Origin: Amoebophrya sp. AT5.2
Lineage: Eukaryota; Sar; Dinophyceae; Syndiniales; Amoebophryaceae
Reading direction: 5' to 3'
DNA length: 15,515 nucleotides
Assembly: GCA_005223375.1 (NCBI GenBank)
Contig: RXOD01005166.1
Span: 1 to 15,515 of the forward strand
A program made the translations under genes and the position numbers. Below, one piece after another: positions 1-6,670 of this stretch. Numbering within the stretch: the stretch's first letter is position 1; every line of letters starts with the position of its first letter. The notes below the pieces were generated by a model. The model saw only the letters and a program-made list of their open reading frames with translations, was not told the origin of the DNA and made no database searches.

Positions 1-950
1 GACCTGCCCCCTCTACCCCCACAGCTCTAGCGCCGCTGGCCTCCTTCCCCCCACAATGCTGGGGCATCTCTGAAACTTTCTCGCGGGCTTCCTGCAGCCA
101 CCACTTCCTCGCGGGCTTCCTGCATCACTTACCTCACTTACCGTTACCATCTGGTCTCTCTGACATACAACAGTGCGTCTTTGTCCCCCTCGAGCGCTTG
201 GCCGGGCAGGCTTGCGAGTCCAAGCACCTGCTTGCTTCGCACGAGCTCCACCTTCGCCGGGCGCACCACCACGCGCAGCACGTCGGCGTCGCAGGAGCTA
301 TTCGGAATCGGATTGTTCATCATCGTCGCCAGATTGGTGGCCAGGCGCCGCAGGCAGTAGATCTGGATTTGCTGCTGCGCAAACCCGTTCGGTGGTCCGG
401 GGAGTGTGTAGGGCAGCAAACTGGTCTGGAACGCCATGTCAATCACGTCCGTGTCCTCCAGGATTCGCGGCTCAACAATCGAATCCTCTACGTCATCTTC
501 ATCCGACGTTTCTGTCGTTTCGTCCAGGAAGAAGTACACCAGATCCGGGTGCGTCCTCGAGCTTGTTGTTGTCGCCCGTGGCCTTTTCTGCTGATCCAGG
601 TACGCCGCGAAGTTTTTCTTCAAGTCCCGCACGAGAATCTGGCCGGAGCGGACCGTCGGCTTCGCTGCAGCTGCATCGGGCGGGTCGGGAAAAACGAGGT
701 CGGGCACGTAAAGGATGTCGCCACTGGCGTTGCGCAACTCCGTGGCGAACGCGACAGTGTTGCACCACTGAGGCATCGACAGTGCTGTTGCACCTCCACT
801 GAGGCACTGACGTTGGGAACCTCCCAGCGGTCCCGCAGATGAACTACTACCGCCAGAGCCGCCCGCGTCAGCCGCCGATGCCACCCCGCCAGAGTTGTCG
901 GCGGTGGAAACGGAATCGAGCGTGCAGCCCGTCGTGGAACAGCTCATCAT
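1..950 (-). CDS. Uncharacterised protein, runs off the left edge (two exons)
   Basis: I do not recognise a family. The first exon runs from ATG at 950 to about 148. Residues 1-58 are Ser/Gly/Ala-rich low complexity, residues 143-156 are strongly acidic, and residues 60-120 and 160-265 look like an ordinary folded domain with balanced composition and GC-ending codons. The frame meets TAA at 144-146, but this stop lies in a GT-donor block (GTAACGGTAAGTG). If 120-147 is removed as a 28-nt GT-AG intron, the frame (two bases left over, one supplied) stays open to base 1. The second part reads as plausible protein, for example WLQEAREKVSEMPQ. If the intron is not real, the protein is 268 residues and ends in RETRW. 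A second ATG directly follows the first, and TTTCAG at about 990 could be a cis- or trans-splice acceptor for the 5' leader. The coding call is fairly sure; the 3' structure is inference. Confidence 0.6.
80..124. repeat. Two direct copies of a 17-mer, period 28
   Basis: CTCGCGGGCTTCCTGCA occurs at 80-96 and again at 108-124. The second copy overlaps the 3' end of the proposed 28-nt intron, and the period equals the intron length. This fits either a small tandem duplication or the duplicated borders expected of an inserted intron. Confidence 0.8.
120..147 (-). other. Candidate 28-nt mini-intron
   Basis: Starts GTAACGGTAAGTGAGGTAAG and ends GATGCAG on the minus strand. Three overlapping donor-like GTAAG/GTAAC words are present. 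Splicing removes an in-frame TAA and keeps the downstream frame open to the window edge. It is extremely short for a eukaryotic intron, and there is no cDNA evidence. Confidence 0.4.
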
Positions 951-1258
951 CCTTTTGCCTATTTTTCCTAGATCTATGCTGAAATGCTACTTTTGGTTTT
1001 TTCGGCAGAATAATATTCCTTTCCCTATGTTGAAATAAGTAGTAATAGTACAAGGTGGAGTACACTTCTTTGAAATCAACACGAATAGCTGCTGGAGGTG
1101 ACCACATGGCATTGGCGCCATGATCAGGCAGATAGAGCAGAAAGGAATTGGAATTGGACATCGGAAAGCATAAATATAATGGGCATGGTGGACTGAAGGT
1201 ACTCATCACGAACAGCTGTACTGGGCATGGACATTATTCATGACGAATTTTACGAACT
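951..1258. other. Spacer or 5' leader region upstream of the leftmost gene
   Basis: This stretch is AT-richer than the genes. On the minus strand an open frame (start at 1209, reading through into the leftmost gene in another frame) encodes some protein-like sequence such as DFKEVYSTLYYYYLFQ, but codon use is poor. AGCATTTCAG near 990 resembles a splice acceptor. I cannot assign a firm gene here. Confidence 0.3.
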
Positions 1259-1375
1259 TCAAAAATTTTGACTTTTCATGCAGTTGTACGTCTTCATCCG
1301 CTTCTTCAACTTTTGTCTCAAGATCTGGTGAATCTCAGTGTCACTGTCAGCAGGGCGATTTTTCCAGTTGACGAG
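1259..1375 (-). CDS. Candidate terminal exon, basic 38-residue C-terminus
   Basis: Directly after a CTCTAG acceptor-like signal the minus strand is open in phase 0 for 38 residues and then stops at TGA (1259-1261). The sequence is hydrophilic and helix-like (for example SDTEIHQILRQKLKKRMK), unlike random translation. No matching donor exon could be fixed: the upstream stretch to 1500 has an open frame containing HLDPDSIARGR that ends at a GTATCT donor, but its phase does not fit. The plus strand here is also open from 1268 and looks partly protein-like, so strand is not certain. Function unknown. Confidence 0.3.
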   Translation of the reverse strand, partial: LVNWKNRPADSDTEIHQILRQKLKKRMKTYNCMKSQNF

Positions 1376-1514
1376 CTAGAGCTCCGCCCGCGCCCGCCTG
1401 CTGTTCTACGAGATCTGGATTTAGATACCTCTGCCTCTGGCTATCGAGTCAGGATCAAGATGAACCCAAATGCAATTGCAAACGCATACGCAAAGCAGGT
1501 CAGTTTTATATACT

Positions 1515-2634
1515 TTATTTTTTCGCTTTTCCTGCTTTCTTCTTTCCGCCTTTTCCTCCTTTTTTCGGCGACGGAGTTTGCTTCGCCTTCGCTTTCGCCC
1601 CCTTTTTCGGCCGCGGCGACCCTTCTCTGGGATCTTTTTGGTCGCCTTCCTCCCACATCCCCGCCAGCGGGTCCCGGGGTGCGCCGCCCCCCAAGGCCAT
1701 CACAGCCGCCGTCGCGAAGTTGCCCCTGGTCTTTCCCGGCTGGGCTCCCGCCTCCCCGCCCCCGTCGGCGCCACCTGCTCCGCCCGCTGCACCCTTCTTT
1801 CCTCCACCGGCAGCTGCAGCCCCGTCGGCTCCCTCCTTCGCACCCTTTCCGGCGCCTGGGCCACCAGCACCTCCCGCGTCGTCATCCTCCACCGAGGAGT
1901 CGTCGCTTCCCATCGCCTCCAACTCCCGTCTGGCCTCCCGGGCCGCCACCTTGGCCTCGTCAATCCGCACACGCTTCCCCTTCACCTTCTTCGAGAAGAA
2001 AAACCCCAGGAACAACGAGGCGACACCGACGAGAAGCTTATGCCCGGACCAGTCATGCGATTAAACCAATCTCTATCGATAGCTACGCTGGAGGCGGAAG
2101 AGCAGAGAGAGCAGAGGGAAGGGTAACTCGAACGTCGACCGCTGCTTAGCAAAACAAGTAAGCACATCACTATAGTGAACGCCAGTGCTAGAACTATCGA
2201 TTATGCGCTCGTTTGCTGCTTTTCGCATCCATCAGCAGGACGATGGATGCGAATGAAAGCACCAAGCGGTGGGAAATGATTTCTGAAACCGTCGGAGCAG
2301 TCGGCTCGCCTTCGCGCTGGGGGATCACAATAGATACATGGCCCTAATGTATAGATACATTTACATACATACGACTAATATAACTAGGTTCCCCACGTCG
2401 ACACGACTGGTCCAATGGCGTTATCTTCCCCATAAGTTGCCTGCAGGATTTCCGCCTTGAACTGCTTTTTCGCGTCCTCATCGGTCATGGTGAGTCCTGC
2501 GATGGCGCCCGGGGGGTCCTTCGTGGCGGGGTCCGTGCCGGGACAACACGGCAGGGCGTTGAAACTTGTTGTACTTCGCCTGGTGCCGTGTACTTCCGGA
2601 CGCAGTCGTCGCAAAGGCGAAGGTCGTCCTCCAT
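1515..2634 (-). CDS. Cys-rich, single-membrane-segment protein with Lys/Gly/Ala-rich tail (four exons)
   Basis: Family not recognised. Proposed exons, in coding order: 2594-2634, 2408-2564, 2263-2316 and 1515-2036. They are joined by GT-AG introns of 29, 91 and 226 nt whose phases all agree, giving about 257 residues. Residues 1-25 hold a CDDC and a CC pair (MEDDLRLCDDCVR, then NALPCCPGTD). An acidic/lysine helix follows (TDEDAKKQFKAEILQATYGE). A membrane segment (LLLVGVASLFLGFFF) is created across the third intron, followed at once by SKKVKGKR. A charged helix comes next, then a long Gly/Ala/Lys-rich acidic-to-basic tail ending KKAGKAKK. By the positive-inside rule the tail should be cytosolic. 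The start was chosen because a strong polypyrimidine-AG signal (2651-2670) sits just upstream of ATG 2634. The frame is also open back to that AG, so an upstream exon is possible. The alternative for the last exon is a 38-nt intron with a local ATG at 2056, which would remove the membrane segment. Confidence 0.55.
2222..2253. repeat. Perfect 12-bp inverted repeat, 8-nt loop, inside an intron
   Basis: TTCGCATCCATC (2222-2233) pairs with GATGGATGCGAA (2242-2253). With a small bulge, GCTTT at 2218-2222 and AAAGC at 2256-2260 extend the stem. It begins nine bases inside the proposed donor at 2262 of the 226-nt intron. Confidence 0.85.
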
Positions 2635-2684
2635 GGCCCGCGCAGGGGAACTGGGGGAAGGAGGTGGAGGCGGGGGTACAACTA

Positions 2685-2731
2685 GCGGCAGCTGTCATCC
2701 TCACACACCTCTGGTTGGCGGCAGCTGTCAT
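2685..2731. repeat. 14-mer direct repeat, period 33
   Basis: GCGGCAGCTGTCAT occurs at 2685-2698 and 2718-2731, immediately beside the hairpin at 2735-2792 and inside the proposed intron 2651-2769. Confidence 0.85.
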
Positions 2732-2734
2732 GAC

Positions 2735-2792
2735 TGGAAGTGGTGCAAGAACTTCTGTCATCTCAGGACCAGAAGTTCTTGCACCACTTCCA
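2735..2792. repeat. Perfect 23-bp inverted repeat, 12-nt loop, at a splice border
   Basis: The arm at 2735-2757 is the exact reverse complement of 2770-2792; the core is GGAAGTGGTGCAAGAACTTC. On the minus strand the outer arm is the last 23 bases of a proposed exon, and the 12-nt loop starts exactly at a GT. The exon end therefore appears copied in inverted orientation just inside the intron. Confidence 0.9.
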
Positions 2793-2849
2793 CTGGTCGT
2801 ACAAGGAGATGCGGGATCGAGGAGGTGCTCCACGAAGAAAGACCGCAAC
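2770..2849 (-). CDS. Possible upstream exon of the Cys-rich membrane protein
   Basis: The minus-strand frame is open from a TGAAAG acceptor-like signal and ends SLYDQWKWCKNF before a GTCCTG donor at 2769. It leaves two bases that are completed to Cys by the first base after the acceptor at 2651, so the phase fits the CDDC exon. The Trp/Cys-rich composition fits the Cys-rich N-terminal part of that gene. A competing frame has its own ATG at 2851 (MLRSFFVEHLLDPASP). The two cannot be separated by eye. Confidence 0.35.
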
Positions 2850-3095
2850 ATCCTTTCACAAGATATTTATAGGCAGATTTGATCTAGATCTACTTTCGAT
2901 CGGTCGCGACAACTTCTCTCGGAGAAAACAAGAACTACGGCTACGGGAACGAATACATGATATGGGATTATTAATTGAGAGGAATGAATATGATGTGTTG
3001 ATGTCCGATCTGCATCAAGCAAGGATCAGGAATAACAACAAACAACTACAGCACGACCACGCCGGCACTTCATTATGGATGGAGCAGCGACGGTA

Positions 3096-3153
3096 CGACT
3101 CTCACGAAAAGTCTGCTATATTCAGAATCCCGATCGTCGAGTCTCACGAAGAC
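3096..3153. repeat. Duplicated donor-like block, period 42
   Basis: CGACTCTCACGAA (3096-3108) and CGAGTCTCACGAA (3138-3150) differ at one base. On the minus strand both read TTCGTGAGA, a good GTGAGA donor context. The inner copy ends the candidate exon at 3148. Confidence 0.6.
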
Positions 3154-3270
3154 GAGGTCTCATGTGTGGCACCGTTCTTTGTTTCCACGTTGCCCGCTGG
3201 CCAGAGGAGATGGTGGACGATGAATCGTTCCACGTACTCCTCTGGCGACGCCCCTCCGCCGGCCGTGCAT
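3148..3270 (-). CDS. Candidate internal exon, unknown protein
   Basis: The minus strand is open with good codon usage, for example SPEEYVERFIVHHLLWPAGN. It ends at a GTGAGA donor (3147) two bases into a codon. The upstream border is not resolved, because the open frame continues into AT-rich sequence up to 3515 that does not look coding. No downstream exon with a matching one-base lead was found before 2850. The plus strand is also open across this region, but with poorer codon use. No function can be assigned. Confidence 0.3.
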
Positions 3271-3477
3271 GAGTATAGCTTATAAAGTCTTATCTTATGA
3301 ATATGAGTACACTTCTTACAGAAGTTCAATCGGGAGGGTGTGCCCTGGAATTCGATGGTGTATGGTGTAGTTAGATGATGTAGCAATGTAGATGGGGTGG
3401 GCTCTTGACAATGACACTGTAGCAGTGTACTAGAAGTAAGTACTTTATTCATTGTTCTATAAAACGTTGACGCCAGG

Positions 3478-3669
3478 CTAAAGTTTCTCAAACGTAGTTG
3501 TAGCTCCACCGGCACCTCGTCCTCGTGGTTGTGGTATGTCAGTGGGGAATCTATTTATCCCCGTCGAACTACTTCTTCTGATACAAATACAATTCACGCC
3601 GGGGGGGCTACATGTACATTTCTCACTGATACAATTCATGCCGATTTTTGCTCCGCGTTCCGCAGTCAT
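3478..3669 (-). CDS. Candidate small Cys-containing protein (63 residues)
   Basis: ATG at 3669 follows a long pyrimidine tract and an AATAG acceptor-like signal (3683-3720 on the minus strand), the arrangement expected for a spliced or trans-spliced 5' end. The reading frame encodes a Cys cluster (MNCISEKCTCSPPGVNCIC) and ends TTTFEKL. The Cys region coincides with a direct repeat (3579-3602 and 3627-3643) that brackets a GTGAGA donor-like word, so part of this 'protein' may be intron. Unrecognised. Confidence 0.25.
   Translation of the reverse strand: MTAERGAKIGMNCISEKCTCSPPGVNCICIRRSSSTGINRFPTDIPQPRGRGAGGATTTFEKL
3579..3643. repeat. Imperfect direct repeat flanking a donor-like segment
   Basis: TGATACAATTCATGCCG (3627-3643) recurs at 3579-3602 with a six-base insertion and one substitution. 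The segment between contains, on the minus strand, GTGAGAAATG and a TAG. The arrangement resembles an inserted element with target-site-like duplications. Confidence 0.55.
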
Positions 3670-3809
3670 GCAGCCGCTGCAGACTATTCGGTTTCCACGG
3701 GGGTAAAAAAGAATCAGAAACAGAAAGACCAATTAAATAAAGATATAAACAATTTGATGTAAGTGGTTTGGGTTACAGCTGTAATGCTACTCTCTGATTC
3801 TCCGCAGCC

Positions 3810-6098
3810 CTATCCGAAACTGACCGCCCCGTCCTGGCCCACGTCAAGTTCTGTCCTTCGGTCCCCAGTCGGGAAGCTACGCTCTTCCTCTTCTTGCCCT
3901 GATGTCGGCGACATCACTTTGACAGCCGCGACATCTTCGCGGCCGACCGTCGCTTTCTCCTTCTTTTGCTTCTTCTTGTTCTTCCTCGGCGTAGTCACGC
4001 TCACGGGCACGACGGCACCGGAAGAAAGTGCGTCAAGATGTGTGTAGTCGGAGGACGGCGTGCTTCTTATGGAAGATGTTGTCGTTGCAGTCGACGCTCT
4101 GGCCGCGGTATTGTTCTCATCGCGAGAGCTAGAGGTAGAGCAGCAGCACCGACAGCAGACGGTGACGCCAATCAGAACGACGAGAAGCGCAAGGGATCCG
4201 CCCAGAAGTTCCAGAACGAGACAGGTGCATGTGCTAATCCGGGAAGCAGATGAACTGGGATCGGTCTGCCCCTTGGCCCTCGTTGACTCGCTTTGTACTT
4301 CCTCTTCTTCTTCCCCTGCAGCCGGTACCGAGCTGGGAGGTGGTGTGGGACGACCACGACTTAGTTTTTTCGGGGAAGACGAAGGAGCGCGACGGCGATC
4401 ACCATCACCTTCTCCTTCACCACTGGTGCTATTAGCACTGGCCGCTGCCGCTCTGAGGAAAGCGTTTGGAAAGTGTCTCTTAGACTCCAGTCGCACGAGG
4501 CCCCAGCGCTGATTCCGGCCGTAACGAATATGTTTCCAACTTTTGTGGTGCAGGCGCTCCGCAGAAGCTTCATCTCGCCCTGAAGCTAGTCGGTAGTGCG
4601 CCCCGTGGTTCGCGATCATCCCCGCGTCAATTTGCTGGGCCTCCTGCTGCAGCGCCTGCAACGTCTTCCCCGTGCTCCCGCTCATTTTCAGAAGCCACTT
4701 ATGAAGAGCAAATGTGTCGTCGTGGGCTTTCTTCGACGCTGCAGCTGCAGTTTCCCTGTCTAACGCTTTGCACGGAAAAAGGGTGAGACTTTTATGCGGT
4801 GCGAACGCATTCAGGCAGAGCATGCCATACCTATCCTGGAACCACTTCGGAAAAAACGCCTGTAGCTGCCACACATTGCGTCGCCCCAAGTGCTTCATTC
4901 CATCCAGATGCGGCCAATACTCGACGGGAAACATCCGCCACCGCACACAGTCTGACGCCTCCTTCTGCCACTTCATGGCAACTGGGACGCCCCAAAAGTG
5001 AACTCCCAATTTCAAGTACCCTGATTTCAGCTCAGCCTTCGACCCATGAGGGACATCCAACACAAGGGTCAGGCACCTTATTCTTTTTTTTTGAATTTCG
5101 GTATCCGCCGAGGAGCGCTGCGAAGCCTTCCCGACCCCCTCTTCGACGTCCTTGTGCTTTGAGGCGTCATAGTCGTGCGCGGCAACAATAATTCCAGGCG
5201 GTGACGGGCGTTGTTTTGTTCTTGGCCGATGTTGGCCAGAGCCTGGCACGAACGGAGGTGGGTGCAAGATCGTGGTAGTCCCTGCTCCCTCGAGCGACGC
5301 CACGGTGTCGTCCTCCCCTTCCACGACAAAAGGCTTGAAGACGAGCGCCTGCTCCTCGCGCTGCTGCTCCAATTGCTTGCGCGTCTCCTCCATATCCGCG
5401 TGGCCCCCCTCTATGCACTTCCGGAGCTGCGGGCCTTCTGTCCGAAGTACAATATGCGCCTCAGCGTGATTCTGCCGCAGTCGCCCGGCGGCTTCACTCG
5501 GCTCGAAGCACCACTGCTCCATGCCGCTCCTCATCCGATAATGAATAGACGACATCGCGAACACCTCCTTCGAAAGGTCAACGGTGAGAATGTCATCCTC
5601 ATTTACAACATCTTCATCTCTTCCTCGTGCCACAGGAGTCTGGGAAGTCAAAGTCTGCGCTTCCAGTAGGGCAGCCCCCTGCTTGAAGATGCCGCTGCTC
5701 CGAGCTTTCTTGCCGCTCTTCAACAAATCGTTTTGTTCCCGAAATCTGATCGTGTGAGCACCATCTTGATTTTTAAGAGCCTCGTCCTCGTCTCCGGCCT
5801 CTGTCGGGATTCGCTTCCGAAGCCGGTTCACGGTGCGGACGAACCCGAGGAACGAGCCATCGCCCTCCTTGTCACTTCTACCTCCGGGTCCTTTCTCGTC
5901 ACCGTCACGATCAGAAGCAGTTCTTGCATGCTTCTGATCGTGACGGTGACCGCGATGACCGATCGAAGTCGAAGTAGAATGTGCGTGAGACAGACAACAG
6001 CGCACCAGCGACGCTAGGACGCCGACGCAGAGCCACCCGCCTGGTGCTCCTGTAGTGATGTTGCTGTGCGGGGGTGTTCGTGCTGTTGCGCTCCTCAT
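3810..6098 (-). CDS. Large orphan type I membrane protein
   Basis: About 762 residues from ATG 6098; no family recognised. The start was chosen because the next residues give a long, basic n-region and a hydrophobic core (WLCVGVLASLVRCCL, residues 22-36) ending SHAHS, like a signal peptide. The frame is open farther upstream but without a good Met. Then come a His/Asp/Gly-rich hydrophilic stretch, a short charged helix (residues 233-252, METRKQLEQQREEQ type), and an aromatic block (residues 366-436) with several Trp and Tyr. A Ser/Glu-rich linker leads to a 22-residue membrane segment (residues 626-647, ending VVLIGVTV), followed by a Cys cluster CCRCCC, a likely pal­mitoylation site. The roughly 115-residue tail is Thr/Ser-, Lys- and Glu-rich. 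The topology is inference. A perfect 53-nt hairpin lies in codons at 5898-5950. An alternative upstream exon in another frame, containing PVVKDQQEQVVQVVHDL, could join through a 73-nt intron (5878-5950). Confidence 0.7.
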   Translation of the reverse strand: MRSATARTPPHSNITTGAPGGWLCVGVLASLVRCCLSHAHSTSTSIGHRGHRHDQKHARTASDRDGDEKGPGGRSDKEGDGSFLGFVRTVNRLRKRIPTEAGDEDEALKNQDGAHTIRFREQNDLLKSGKKARSSGIFKQGAALLEAQTLTSQTPVARGRDEDVVNEDDILTVDLSKEVFAMSSIHYRMRSGMEQWCFEPSEAAGRLRQNHAEAHIVLRTEGPQLRKCIEGGHADMEETRKQLEQQREEQALVFKPFVVEGEDDTVASLEGAGTTTILHPPPFVPGSGQHRPRTKQRPSPPGIIVAAHDYDASKHKDVEEGVGKASQRSSADTEIQKKRIRCLTLVLDVPHGSKAELKSGYLKLGVHFWGVPVAMKWQKEASDCVRWRMFPVEYWPHLDGMKHLGRRNVWQLQAFFPKWFQDRYGMLCLNAFAPHKSLTLFPCKALDRETAAAASKKAHDDTFALHKWLLKMSGSTGKTLQALQQEAQQIDAGMIANHGAHYRLASGRDEASAERLHHKSWKHIRYGRNQRWGLVRLESKRHFPNAFLRAAAASANSTSGEGEGDGDRRRAPSSSPKKLSRGRPTPPPSSVPAAGEEEEEVQSESTRAKGQTDPSSSASRISTCTCLVLELLGGSLALLVVLIGVTVCCRCCCSTSSSRDENNTAARASTATTTSSIRSTPSSDYTHLDALSSGAVVPVSVTTPRKNKKKQKKEKATVGREDVAAVKVMSPTSGQEEEERSFPTGDRRTELDVGQDGAVSFG
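5898..5950. repeat. Perfect 22-bp inverted repeat, 9-nt loop
   Basis: The arm at 5898-5919 is the exact reverse complement of 5929-5950; the loop is GTTCTTGCA. On the minus strand the hairpin begins with GTCACC at 5950, which is also the first base of a phase-compatible 73-nt GT-AG intron ending at 5878. In the unspliced frame it is read through without a stop. Confidence 0.95.
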
Positions 6099-6257
6099 CG
6101 TTTTGATTGCGATTGCCGATTGGTCGGCTTCGGCCCCTCGTCCTCCGAGTGCGACCCAAGGACGAGGACGAGAGGTCGTGGACCACCTGAACCACCTGCT
6201 CCTGCTGGTCCTTGACGACCGGACAGCCCTCTTCCGATATCGATGGCCCGATAGCAC

Positions 6258-6670
6258 TATGTAGAAACTCAGGAAATCAAATGTTGGTCTAAAAACCAGC
6301 TATGTGAACGGGAGTGGAGAAAGAGAACGAAGGGAGAGTAGAGCTTGCTACTGGCTGGTGGAGCGTAAGGTGACACTTTTTTTGGTTATTTGAAGATGAA
6401 GATGAAGAAAGAATTGATAAATTATTTGTGATGGAAAACCGTTTTCCGATGCCGATACCTCCACGGTAAATTTACTTAATTAAAGTATAGAAGGCGCTTA
6501 TGCAGAACAAGAATTTTTCGAACTAAAATGTGGACAACGGGCAGGGGAGTGGCAGTGGCGCACCCGAAGGCGAGCTTAAGAATCGCAGCTGGTAGGGGTA
6601 CTTTCTGGTGCTTCGTTCCGATTGTGGCTCCCTGCTCGTATTCTTGAGCCAAAATGGCTACGCTACACTA
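6258..6670. other. Intergenic spacer
   Basis: AT-rich with short A and T runs, lying between the stop of the six-exon gene and the 5' region of the type I membrane protein gene. A small palindrome-like TGGTCTAAAAACCA lies at 6282-6295. CTACATAG just upstream of 6257 on the minus strand could be a splice acceptor for the downstream gene. No convincing coding frame seen. Confidence 0.5.

Noticed and set aside
173..842. Two plus-strand ORFs of about 210 codons opposite the leftmost gene
   Set aside because: Arg/Pro/Ser-rich translations with no coherent domain, exactly opposite a better minus-strand frame. Treated as GC-rich shadows.
1268..2149. Long plus-strand ORF of 293 codons
   Set aside because: From about 1510 it is the antisense of the Lys/Gly/Ala-rich tail and reads as Pro/Ser/Arg-rich low complexity typical of a shadow frame. 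Only its first part (1268-1500) has any protein-like character, and that is noted with the 1259-1375 exon.
2740..3285. Plus-strand ORF of 181 codons
   Set aside because: It starts in the 2735-2792 hairpin. Its codon use is AT-rich and uneven, and the segment opposite 3148-3270 reads better on the minus strand. Some charged stretches keep it from being dismissed completely.
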